Shown here piece after piece: positions 9,301-17,422 of a stretch of DNA of 64,000 bases (the stretch's first letter is position 1; each line of letters opens with the position of its first letter). Origin of the DNA: Flavobacteriales bacterium (GTDB taxonomy: Bacteria > Bacteroidota > Bacteroidia > Flavobacteriales_G > Salibacteraceae); NCBI GenBank assembly GCA_018660685.1, contig JABJJW010000009.1, forward strand, positions 1-64,000. The letters run 5' to 3'. The translations under genes and the position numbers were made by a program. Below the pieces are notes generated by a model, which had not been told where the DNA came from, ran no database searches, and saw only the letters and a program-made list of their open reading frames with translations.

Positions 9301-12054
9301 AGCACAGATGCTTTACCCGTAAAAGTCATCAGGCTGAACAGTAGTTACACTGCCCAGTTAGACGCTGTTCAAGAACCTGATCCAATCGATCAGAAAAAAG
9401 CTCAAGCCGGTGTCTATCAAGATTGGGCCGATGAATTACTGGGTCAGCTAACTGCAATTCAAACTCAAAGAGATGCAACTTCTTCCATTGAGGAACAGAA
9501 TATTTTGGATCAAAAAGCGACAGAAGTAAGTGATCTCCGGCTCGAAAAAGTAGCCGCTGCAGCTAAACTGAATCAGGAAGCGGGAGATGCTGAATTCGCC
9601 CAAGCTAATATTGGAGTCCAGAACAACTTACAAGAGCAACTCTATCAGTATGTAGATAACTACGATAAAAGAGCATTTGATCAGATCAAAACTGGAATTG
9701 AGAACGGTACTAATCAGGAGGAAAAAGATGCGCAATTAACCACACTGAATAAGAATTGGTTGATGGCCATTCAAAACGAAAAAGTCAAGCTCGAGGCGCG
9801 ATTCGAAAACACCGACGATCCGGAACAGATAAGATATATTGAAGATCAACTAGCGAAGCTAATTACAGAAAAGGATGAGGTACAGGCAGATCTTGCTGCG
9901 CTAGACCCTGACGCAAAAGTTGCTGAGCTAAGCGCTCCTAGTTCTATCCTCGTAGAAGGAGCCGAACGATTTGAAGGCTACGAGCCTGTAGATAATCCAA
10001 CTGTTGGTAATTACCGTGATGTTTCAGCAATGGCAGCCGCTTCCGCAACCGACGTGACCAATTCCATTAACGCATTGGAAACCGAGCTCGCCGGAACAAA
10101 GAAGAAAAAGCATCGCGCTGAAATTGAAGACAGAATCGTCGTTGAAGAAGGAGCTGAAGCTGTAGCAGAAATGAGGAGTATATTCTATGAGGAAGCAGCG
10201 GAAATCCTTGCGACTACAGAAAGTCAACTACTCCAGTTAGGACCTGAGGACCCACTTCCATCAACGAAGCAAGCTCGTGTTGCCGAAGATTTGGCTATGG
10301 AGGCGACCATGGCTGCTAATACAGCGGCTAAAATGATGGAGGACGCACTGAATATCAGGAAGAAAAAGGTGCGAATTGCCGCAGTAAGAGATGCTCAACG
10401 AGCTTCAAATGATGCGACCGTCAAACAACAAAAATCACAACTGAGTGCGCAGCTGGTGGAGGATATTAAGTCAGTCGAACAAGAAGCAGTTGCTCAGAAT
10501 TTCCTCATTCTTCCCAAGGATCAAATCACCCTACCGATGACTCGAAGAGAGCTCAACCCTACCGAGCAGGCAGACGTGAAAGCAACGTCCGAGTTCCAGT
10601 ACTATGAATCTAACCGTGCAGTTGCTGATTCAATCCGCAGAGAACTCAAGATGATTGAGATGCGGGAAGAGCAGTTTACGAAGAGAGGACAAGCCACCAT
10701 GGCCCAATCAGCCATGATTAATTCTGGCGACGACGGAGGCAGATCACGAATGGCTTTAGCTGAACAAGCTTATGCTGACTTTGAAACAGCGGACAGTCTT
10801 AGCTCCGAAGCAGCCAAATTGAAGAGACAAGCCACTTTCTATGAGAATGAAGCTAATCGCAAACTTCTCATGGAGCCAGAAGAGGTATATATGAACATCA
10901 TTGCTTACTACAACCTAAATGCAGTAAACATTACGATTGACACAAGCGATAGTTCATTTGCCATGACCGCACTTCCCTCGATTAAAGAGGCAGCGGAAGC
11001 TGAGGAGCCTGAAGATCCTTTTAACTTAAATGCTCCAATTCTAGGAGGTAATGAACCAGTCGCAATAAGAGAAGATGATAAGCTGACCTCCACCATTTTT
11101 GAATTAAATCCAGGTGGAAATTCATCATCTTACAGCGAGTCCAATCCAATTCCGATTGATCCGCCCAAACCTCCTGGTGTCATTTACAAAGTTCAGATTG
11201 GAGCATTCAAAAGGGAAATTCCGCAAGATGCATTTCCGGGTATAGTACCAATTGAAGGAGAGTCAACCAATTTTGGTTTTACGCGATACACGGCAGGCGA
11301 ATTCAAAGCGTTTGGATCCGCAGACAATGCTAAAATTCGAATCCGGTCAGCTGGATACTCTGATGCGTTTGTTGTTGCCTATAGAGATGGAGTTAGAATA
11401 TCTGTCTCACAGGCCAGAGGAGGTGCTGGTTCTGTAGCGAGCTCTGGAAGTGGAACCGGAACAGGACGCGTTAGTTCAAGCGGATCGAGTTTAGTGCAAC
11501 AAGGATCTACATCCATTACGAATGTTTCTGAAATCGCTGGCATGTTCTACACCGTCCAAGTGGGAGTGTACTCAAGACCAGTTCGACCAAATGAAATTTA
11601 CAATATATCTCCACTCAATCAAGAGAATCTGAGCAATGGAACTTATCGTTACACCACTGGCGTCTTTGACAATGAGGGAACCGCTACTCGCGCAAGAGAC
11701 GAAGTAAGGTCATTGGGCATCAGCGATGCCTTTGTCACAGCCTATCGCAGCGGTCAGAGAATTACAATGAATGAAGCACGCGAAAGCAGCGGTGGTTTTG
11801 CTACGCAACCTTCTGGAGGGTCCAGTGGGCCTTGGTCTTACCAAGTTCTGCTTGGAACTTACACTGGAGAAGTGCCAGTTCAAGATGCTGTAGTAATTCT
11901 GCGTTTGAGCTCCCAAGGAGTAGACAAAGTTTCGAATGGAGATGGCTCAAGCAGCTATTATTATGGTGCCTTTACGAACAGCTCTGAAGCTGATGCGGAA
12001 GCTGAAAGGTTAAGAGGTCAGGGAATGACCCAGGCAAAATCAATTGAGCGTTAG
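6349..12054 (+). CDS. giant secreted TPR / PD40 beta-propeller / coiled-coil protein with three C-terminal SPOR-like repeats (PorE-like front end)
   Basis: Signal peptide; TPR-like N-terminus; PD40-like DEDYPFIHPEGDVLYFASKGHNSMGGYDIF; long Glu/Ala-rich middle; repeated YKVQIGAF / YTVQVGVY / YQVLLGTY units. Confidence 0.8.
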   Translation: MSLKNHIVALTLAFVSVLHVSGQESEEALREKAEALFEQENFPEAFPIYSQLLSLKLQSPEYNYRFGACQLFTIQNKEEPLKYLDFAVKAEEPPALAYFYYGLGLHLNYRFDKAIEQYQKYKELGATKDKMFKLADRYIKQCTDGKTLVSSFTDISVVEAQVLPRREFYRNYDLREFGGKIIVKPDDFMSDEDKKRDARFLMYFQESADLIYYASYSDKNATGKDLYYIQKLPTGGWSTPSKLPATINTSYDEDYPFIHPEGDVLYFASKGHNSMGGYDIFKSTRRGDGTWTQPENMEFAINTPWDEFMFISDLDEKLAWFASNRETSNHDVTLYKIGIDRVPLDLTLIKGNFQAEGSRKAKITVQDLTQNKIVGVYHSERQFGEYILDLRGSGKYKFIVEAQESNSIHEGIVEIPREKGLKQFKQEMILAVDGGEEKLQIINHFDEELDSDETLLTADILRRQASLTVNSSEDEVVRTTEILDDGVASSGSVTEGKSQEELIAEATNLTSEMEGDAKLLNQKAAYLYDVAVEKQSSSDPEQVAEGAIAAELAGVYKMEADNRGTAADRMNGSLSTLSSGALEEAAFNAQFNQLQVTSSNYDELSKFEDRVPNEFERRIAPTLSEYEVKVEEVSTLEDDLIELDKEIEYLTSEKENTKDETMQAEYQAQIDEAQATKPDKQASHDRATAELDVLEDSKDKASNYFTIAKSLMLSADAGASGVANLVTAASINTIQIAFTTGAENNPALLAMIAPTLAEGALAQSVAAGRKEDSQSSEPNDTFNAPASIAGTDEPASQGTQIDEPETTTEQPADEVVQSSDQDTDVNDQIQQIVGSESEPEIVSGDYNAFFNTEVAMAGNAEDPVIAETRKAELYDQWVDNLQFRIDSLEGVQQSEDLSEEQNTVINDQLASLESTKDEKLDLSLNSYQRIAELSDQASSSESDGGGDGQISGVDSPGGDESTGSGTEDSSLVDDNTPALSLADFSTDALPVKVIRLNSSYTAQLDAVQEPDPIDQKKAQAGVYQDWADELLGQLTAIQTQRDATSSIEEQNILDQKATEVSDLRLEKVAAAAKLNQEAGDAEFAQANIGVQNNLQEQLYQYVDNYDKRAFDQIKTGIENGTNQEEKDAQLTTLNKNWLMAIQNEKVKLEARFENTDDPEQIRYIEDQLAKLITEKDEVQADLAALDPDAKVAELSAPSSILVEGAERFEGYEPVDNPTVGNYRDVSAMAAASATDVTNSINALETELAGTKKKKHRAEIEDRIVVEEGAEAVAEMRSIFYEEAAEILATTESQLLQLGPEDPLPSTKQARVAEDLAMEATMAANTAAKMMEDALNIRKKKVRIAAVRDAQRASNDATVKQQKSQLSAQLVEDIKSVEQEAVAQNFLILPKDQITLPMTRRELNPTEQADVKATSEFQYYESNRAVADSIRRELKMIEMREEQFTKRGQATMAQSAMINSGDDGGRSRMALAEQAYADFETADSLSSEAAKLKRQATFYENEANRKLLMEPEEVYMNIIAYYNLNAVNITIDTSDSSFAMTALPSIKEAAEAEEPEDPFNLNAPILGGNEPVAIREDDKLTSTIFELNPGGNSSSYSESNPIPIDPPKPPGVIYKVQIGAFKREIPQDAFPGIVPIEGESTNFGFTRYTAGEFKAFGSADNAKIRIRSAGYSDAFVVAYRDGVRISVSQARGGAGSVASSGSGTGTGRVSSSGSSLVQQGSTSITNVSEIAGMFYTVQVGVYSRPVRPNEIYNISPLNQENLSNGTYRYTTGVFDNEGTATRARDEVRSLGISDAFVTAYRSGQRITMNEARESSGGFATQPSGGSSGPWSYQVLLGTYTGEVPVQDAVVILRLSSQGVDKVSNGDGSSSYYYGAFTNSSEADAEAERLRGQGMTQAKSIER

Positions 12055-12073
12055 AACCTATCCTCTTAGCTCA

Positions 12074-12081
12074 TACTTTTG
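12074..12081 (+). promoter_or_regulatory. Bacteroidota-type -7 box TACTTTTG upstream of clpS
   Basis: Exact TAnnTTTG, ATG at 12099. Confidence 0.5.
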
Positions 12082-12098
12082 AGATCTTTTAAAAGGTC

Positions 12099-12377
12099 AT
12101 GAGTACAATTCACGAAACAGAAGAAGAAGTTGAGCAGGACGTCGTAGATATTACGGTCCACTCCATCATTTTGTACAATGACGATGTAAACACGTTTGAC
12201 CATGTGATTCTATCGCTGGTCCAAGTTTGTCAGCATACTGAAGTTCAAGCCGAACAAGTGGCTTGGATCGTCCATACAAAAGGCAAGTGTGATGTTAAAC
12301 ACGGTGAATTTGACACGCTCCATCCGATATGTCAAAAACTAAGAGACAAAGGCCTTTCTGCCGTAATAGAAGCATGA
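12099..12377 (+). CDS. clpS: ATP-dependent Clp protease adaptor ClpS
   Basis: ILYNDDVNTFDHVI, AWIVHTKGKCDVKHGEF motifs. Confidence 0.9.
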   Translation: MSTIHETEEEVEQDVVDITVHSIILYNDDVNTFDHVILSLVQVCQHTEVQAEQVAWIVHTKGKCDVKHGEFDTLHPICQKLRDKGLSAVIEA

Positions 12378-13162
12378 GAAAATATTCTGGTATTATCGTT
12401 TTAACCCTTTTCATGGTTGCTTGCTCCAAGGTCCCAATTACTGGGCGCAAACAATTGAACATGTTACCTGAAAGCCAGCTCATGTCAATGAGTCTTACCC
12501 AGTATCAGACTTTCTTGAAGGAGAATAAAACCATAAAATCTGGCTCGAATGCCGAAATGGTAAAAAGGGTTGGAAACAAGATTGCCAAACAAGTAGAGGC
12601 TTACATGAAGAAACATGGTCACGGCAATCGTGTCAAGGACTACAAGTGGGAATTCAACCTGGTTGATGACGACTTGGTAAATGCTTGGTGCATGTCGGGC
12701 GGCAAGGTTGTTTTCTATACTGGGATTTTGCCAATCACAAAGAATGAAACCGGGTTGGCTGTTGTGATGGGGCATGAAATTGCTCATGCCATTGCACGGC
12801 ACGGAAACGAACGAATGAGTCAAGGATTGTTGGTTCAAGCGGGTGGCTTGGGTCTGAGCGTTGCTTTGAGTGAAAAACCTGAATTGACTCGCAATCTACT
12901 ACTACAATCATTTGGAGTAGGAGGAACATTGGGTATTTTGAAATTTAGCCGAATGCACGAAAGCGAAGCGGACAAAATGGGATTGATCTTTATGGCTATG
13001 GCCGGATACGACCCGAATGAAGCAGTTAAGTTTTGGCAACGCATGTCCGAACAAGGAGGACAGAAACCGCCAGAATTTCTATCTACCCACCCACACGACG
13101 ATACAAGAATTGCAGACATTAAAGCGTATCTTCCCGAAGCGCTTAAGTTCTACAAACCTTGA
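12374..13162 (+). CDS. M48 family metallopeptidase lipoprotein
   Basis: Lipobox FMVAC; HEIAH zinc site; start trimmed to the ATG overlapping the clpS stop (ATGA). Confidence 0.88.
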   Translation: MRKYSGIIVLTLFMVACSKVPITGRKQLNMLPESQLMSMSLTQYQTFLKENKTIKSGSNAEMVKRVGNKIAKQVEAYMKKHGHGNRVKDYKWEFNLVDDDLVNAWCMSGGKVVFYTGILPITKNETGLAVVMGHEIAHAIARHGNERMSQGLLVQAGGLGLSVALSEKPELTRNLLLQSFGVGGTLGILKFSRMHESEADKMGLIFMAMAGYDPNEAVKFWQRMSEQGGQKPPEFLSTHPHDDTRIADIKAYLPEALKFYKP

Positions 13163-13617
13163 CAGTAAACATTCTCATACTGCTGATTGCCATCGCCATC
13201 GGCTTAATACTCATCGAGATTTTTCTTATTCCCGGTGTCGGAATTCCAGGAATCGTTGGAGCCGTGCTCCTCATTGTTGCCCTCGTCCTTGCTTATCAGA
13301 TCAGCGGCATGGTAGGACACATTGCGCTTGTGGTCACTGGCATCATATCAATCGGCTTAGTCTACCTTGCTTTTCAGGCCAAAACATGGGATAAGCTTAG
13401 CCAAAAAGAAGAGATTACCTCGAAGGTAGAATCGCACACAGACGAATTGAACATTGGAGATAAAGGTCAAACCATCAGTAGACTTTCTCCAATGGGTAAA
13501 GTAATGTTCAACGAAGCGTTTTTTGAAGTGAGTTCCAAGGGAGAATACATTGAAGAAAATACTCAAGTGGAAATCGCTAACATTGAAGGAAGCAAAATCA
13601 TCGTAATACCAGCATAG
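13159..13617 (+). CDS. NfeD-like membrane protein
   Basis: Three hydrophobic helices plus short C-terminal OB-like domain; directly upstream of floA; TTG start overlapping TGA. Confidence 0.8.
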   Translation: MTVNILILLIAIAIGLILIEIFLIPGVGIPGIVGAVLLIVALVLAYQISGMVGHIALVVTGIISIGLVYLAFQAKTWDKLSQKEEITSKVESHTDELNIGDKGQTISRLSPMGKVMFNEAFFEVSSKGEYIEENTQVEIANIEGSKIIVIPA

Positions 13618-13619
13618 CT

Positions 13620-14618
13620 ATGTTTTCAGGAATCGGATTAATCGTCGTCATCATCATCCTCGCCATCGTTGGCCTTTGGGTACTACTCTACTTCATCCCA
13701 GTTGGTTTATGGTTTCAAGCCGTTTTAACCGGGACCAGAGTTTCATTGATTCAACTCATATTTATGCGTTGGAGACGTGTGCCACCAGCCATTGTCGTTA
13801 ACGCGATGATTGGAGCGAAAAAAGCAGGAATCACTATTAGTTCCGATCAACTAGAAGCACATTACCTAGCAGGTGGTCATGTACAGAATGTTGTAAATGC
13901 ACTCATATCGGCCGATAAAGCAAACATCCCTCTCGACTTTAATATGGCTACCGCAATAGATCTAGCGGGAAGAAATGTATTCGAAGCAGTAACGATGTCC
14001 GTGAATCCAAAGGTGATTGATACACCACCAGTCACTGCCGTTGCAAAAGATGGAATTCAGTTGATCGCCAAAGCGCGTGTGACGGTTAGAGCAAACATTA
14101 AGCAGCTCGTTGGTGGAGCAGGTGAAGACACAATCTTGGCGCGTGTTGGAGAAGGAATCGTAACGTCGATTGGTTCGTCTGAAAGTCACAAAAAAGTACT
14201 CGAAAACCCTGATTCAATTTCGAAGGTTGTCCTTGCACGTGGGCTTGACTCTGGAACTGCTTTTGAGATTTTATCGATTGACATTGCTGATGTGGACATT
14301 GGGAAGAATATTGGGGCAGAGCTTCAAATAGACCAAGCGGAAGCCGATAAGAACATTGCACAAGCAAAAGCGGAAGAGCGTAGAGCCATGGCCGTTGCTG
14401 AGGAACAAGAAATGAAGGCCAAGGCTCAAGAAGCAAGAGCTAAGGTGATTGAAGCCGAAGCCGAGATTCCGATGGCCATTTCAGAAGCTTTTCGAAGCGG
14501 TCATCTTGGTGTCATGGATTTTCAACGCTACAAGAATATTCAAGCTGATACCGAGATGCGTGATTCGATCGCGAAGCCTCAGGATAAGAAGCCCGGACAA
14601 GGAGGTAAAAACAAATAA
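13620..14618 (+). CDS. floA: flotillin-like protein FloA
   Basis: N-terminal [38 protein letters not shown] domain and Ala/Glu-rich C-terminus. Confidence 0.93.
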   Translation: MFSGIGLIVVIIILAIVGLWVLLYFIPVGLWFQAVLTGTRVSLIQLIFMRWRRVPPAIVVNAMIGAKKAGITISSDQLEAHYLAGGHVQNVVNALISADKANIPLDFNMATAIDLAGRNVFEAVTMSVNPKVIDTPPVTAVAKDGIQLIAKARVTVRANIKQLVGGAGEDTILARVGEGIVTSIGSSESHKKVLENPDSISKVVLARGLDSGTAFEILSIDIADVDIGKNIGAELQIDQAEADKNIAQAKAEERRAMAVAEEQEMKAKAQEARAKVIEAEAEIPMAISEAFRSGHLGVMDFQRYKNIQADTEMRDSIAKPQDKKPGQGGKNK

Positions 14619-15374
14619 TTAGGCAGACTGAATAATCTGGAGAAAGGAATCAATCTTTAGTGACGCTCCTCCTACCAGGCCGCCATCGATGTCTTGCTGG
14701 CCGAATAGCTCCTTGGCATTTCCAGCATTTACGCTTCCACCGTAAAGAATTCGAATGCGTGAAGCAACATCGTCACCATACTTAGTTGCTACTTGATCGC
14801 GAATGAAAGAATGCATTTCCTGCGCTTGTTCTGGAGAAGCCGTCTCCCCTGTTCCAATTGCCCAAACTGGTTCATAAGCAATCGTACATTTTGAAATCTC
14901 CTCATTGGACATCGCGAACAATGCCTCTTCCAATTGAGTTTGAACGACGTCAAAATGGTTGTTGGATTGGCGTTCATCAAGCTTTTCACCGCAGCAAAAA
15001 ATCGGCTGAATGCCAGCCCCGATCGAGTGTTGAAGCTTCTTTGTCAACGTCTCACCGCGCTCACCCTGATACTCTCTTCTCTCCGAGTGACCTACAAGAA
15101 CGAACGACGAACCAATAGAAGAAAGCATACCCGCTGAGATTTCTCCCGTAAAGGCGCCATCTGTAGAAGAAGCACAATCCTGTGCTCCGACAGAAATCGC
15201 CGACTTCGCATTTTTTAGAAATTCAAATGTGTGGCGGACGTATGGAGATGGCGGACAAATGAGCACGTCGCAATTCCAGTCCTTCTCGTTCTTGACCAAA
15301 TCGGAAACAAGACTCATTGCCTCGTTCCAATGCAAATTCATTTTCCAATTCCCAGCAACTAGCTTTCTACGCAT
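14619..15374 (-). CDS. tpiA: triosephosphate isomerase
   Basis: AGNWKMN, VLVGHSERR, AYEPVWAIGTG, ILYGGSVN. Confidence 0.97.
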   Translation of the reverse strand: MRRKLVAGNWKMNLHWNEAMSLVSDLVKNEKDWNCDVLICPPSPYVRHTFEFLKNAKSAISVGAQDCASSTDGAFTGEISAGMLSSIGSSFVLVGHSERREYQGERGETLTKKLQHSIGAGIQPIFCCGEKLDERQSNNHFDVVQTQLEEALFAMSNEEISKCTIAYEPVWAIGTGETASPEQAQEMHSFIRDQVATKYGDDVASRIRILYGGSVNAGNAKELFGQQDIDGGLVGGASLKIDSFLQIIQSA

Positions 15375-15386
15375 GCTGCAATATTA

Positions 15387-16733
15387 CTAGTTCATGTAAT
15401 TCTGCTTGACCTCTTCATAGGTCGGAATGGAATTGTAATGCCATTTGCCGATCACCGTTCCTTCTTTCAGCAACACCAGACCCGCATTTGAACGAATAAT
15501 AGTCTTGAGCATAGTGGCATCCGCAGTTAAATAATCAAACTGGTTTTGGTTTGCGTGGCGGAAGGTTTCAATTTCAGAATATGAATTGGCGGCCAATCCA
15601 TACATGTAAGGACCGCCTTCAGGGTCATTCATTGCAGCTTCATTGATTGCATTGATTTTTACCTGTGAAGCATTGTCCGTTTCGGTGATGTCGTAACAAA
15701 CAGAAAGAAAGATGTACCCTTCTGCTAGAATGTCTTCGGTGTAGTCATTTCCATCACTATCTTCCAAAACGAAGTCATGGATAGGAGGCTCGCATCCTTT
15801 GAATATCAGTTCCGTTTCTCTATCAACAAATTCAGCTCCCTCAATATTCCAAGGTTCATCTTCCGTTGTGTAGGTATTCACCTCCCCATTGACGCTGTAG
15901 AACCACGTGTCTTCGTAAATGTCTTGGGGCGCATCAGGAGGACACTCCTTGAGCTCTGAAATGTTATTCCCGATTTTATATGGTCGAAAATCCTTTATAG
16001 GAAGGTACATGACACAGTACAAGCAGAACCAAGTTGTTATGATTGTCGCAACTGAGGCCATCACCCAATCTTTCCAATCTTGCTTCATGAATTCCTTGAT
16101 GCCCAACAGCACTATAAATGTGACGATCGAGAACCAGATTGGGAAGGCCCAACCTACCATGCCCAAAGAGAAGACGGAAATCAGAATGAGTGAACCACCC
16201 AAATTCAACAGATCGGAATTCCTATCTGCAGGTTCAGTGTTCCTTCGATCCAGGAATATGATGATCGAAAACACCATGAGAACAACGTCCTTCCAGAAGC
16301 TTTCCCAGGGGTCCAACTTAATGGCATCACCAAAGCAGCCGCAGTCTTTCATATAGCTGATATCGTCCCTTGCTACGAATCCCAATACTCCTTCGAAAAA
16401 ATGGGTAAGTCCTGACTCATGATTATCGAAGAACCAATTCGCTACCGCTGTGTAGCCAGTCAAAAAGGTGAAGAAAATCATCAACAGTAAGAGTGCCCAA
16501 GAAGCCAGTTTCATCCTCGCTCCCAACAGAACGGCCACACCTAACACAATCTCAGCCACACATACTAGAATGCTTAGTTCGAGTGCAAACGGATCTAACC
16601 ATGGAAGATCAAAGACACCTGGTGCGAAATAGTCATTGAGTTTGTAGGAGAATCCCACTGGGTCATTTGCTTTGATGAGTCCAGAGACAATGAAAAGCGA
16701 TCCAACCAGGATTCGAGATATTCTACTCAGCAT
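15387..16733 (-). CDS. DoxX-family membrane protein (BT_3928-like) with thioredoxin-like C-terminal region
   Basis: RILVGSLFIVSGLIKANDPVGFSYKLNDYF; four TMs; start moved to MLSRISRI because a TACATTTG -7 box lies inside the longer ORF. Confidence 0.8.
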   Translation of the reverse strand: MLSRISRILVGSLFIVSGLIKANDPVGFSYKLNDYFAPGVFDLPWLDPFALELSILVCVAEIVLGVAVLLGARMKLASWALLLLMIFFTFLTGYTAVANWFFDNHESGLTHFFEGVLGFVARDDISYMKDCGCFGDAIKLDPWESFWKDVVLMVFSIIIFLDRRNTEPADRNSDLLNLGGSLILISVFSLGMVGWAFPIWFSIVTFIVLLGIKEFMKQDWKDWVMASVATIITTWFCLYCVMYLPIKDFRPYKIGNNISELKECPPDAPQDIYEDTWFYSVNGEVNTYTTEDEPWNIEGAEFVDRETELIFKGCEPPIHDFVLEDSDGNDYTEDILAEGYIFLSVCYDITETDNASQVKINAINEAAMNDPEGGPYMYGLAANSYSEIETFRHANQNQFDYLTADATMLKTIIRSNAGLVLLKEGTVIGKWHYNSIPTYEEVKQNYMN

Positions 16734-16756
16734 AAAGCCATCATTTTTGAGTTGGA

Positions 16757-16764
16757 CAAATGTA
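16757..16764 (-). promoter_or_regulatory. Bacteroidota-type -7 box TACATTTG (minus strand)
   Basis: Reverse complement of caaatgta; exact TAnnTTTG upstream of the trimmed DoxX start. Confidence 0.5.
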
Positions 16765-16901
16765 AAAGCTGAAGCTTGCTTTTGCATTCGATTAACAGGT
16801 GGTTAACTGAGTGTAACTACCGAATTCTCATTTATTCTTTTCGCTGGAACACTTTTCATCGAGTTTAGGCGTCTTATTGATAGCACCCTAACTCTGCAAT
16901 A

Positions 16902-17111
16902 ATGAAATCAAAATGGACTTTGGCTCTGACCCTGCCATTTCTTATTGGATTTATTTCTTGCAATAAGTGCAAAACATGCTACCTCGTTGATGAGAGCAAC
17001 GATCGACGCATCGAAACGGAACTGGGATTGTTCTGTGGAGAGAAACTAATTGAAGATGTTTCCGTTGATTTTTTAGCTTCCAATGGAGGTGAGCACGTTT
17101 ACTGTAGATAA
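16902..17111 (+). CDS. small lipoprotein
   Basis: Signal peptide with lipobox GFISC; 69 aa. Confidence 0.6.
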   Translation: MKSKWTLALTLPFLIGFISCNKCKTCYLVDESNDRRIETELGLFCGEKLIEDVSVDFLASNGGEHVYCR

Positions 17112-17137
17112 ACCATGACCATATTTTGGTCACCACT

Positions 17138-17189
17138 GAAAAGGCGCGAACGTTGTCGATAAGACAATTCTTCGGGCCTTTCTTTTTTT
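17138..17189 (+). terminator. probable rho-independent terminator
   Basis: AAAGGC...GCCTTT outer stem, TTGTC-gataa-GACAA inner hairpin, then a run of seven T. Confidence 0.6.
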
Positions 17190-17324
17190 CAGGCAAGTCG
17201 ATGAACCTCTCACGATTCCGTCGACCAAGATTCGGATTAAATATGTGCTTGGGGGAATTAAAAACCAAAACCCCAATTAGGTCCTGACTGTTCAACTAGC
17301 TCCAACCTCATCACCTAATATTTT

Positions 17325-17343
17325 ATTTAGATCGGTTCTAAAT
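17325..17343. promoter_or_regulatory. 19-bp palindromic operator-like site ATTTAGA-tcggt-TCTAAAT
   Basis: Perfect 7-nt inverted arms, 80 bp upstream of a FecA-like TonB receptor. Confidence 0.55.
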
Positions 17344-17395
17344 ACCGTAAACAGGGTATTGCGCAGAACCTATTTCGAACCGTTCTTTGCATTCT

Positions 17396-17414
17396 ATTTA
17401 GAATCAGTCTAAGG
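17396..17414. promoter_or_regulatory. second 19-bp operator-like site ATTTAGA-atcag-TCTAAGG
   Basis: Same left arm and N5 spacing as 17325-17343; ends 8 bp before the ATG. Confidence 0.5.
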
Positions 17415-17422
17415 GCACATTA

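Noticed and set aside
16951-17295. 114-aa minus-strand ORF over the small lipoprotein and its terminator
   Set aside because: Overlaps a clear lipoprotein signal and a hairpin plus poly-T; no domain-like composition.
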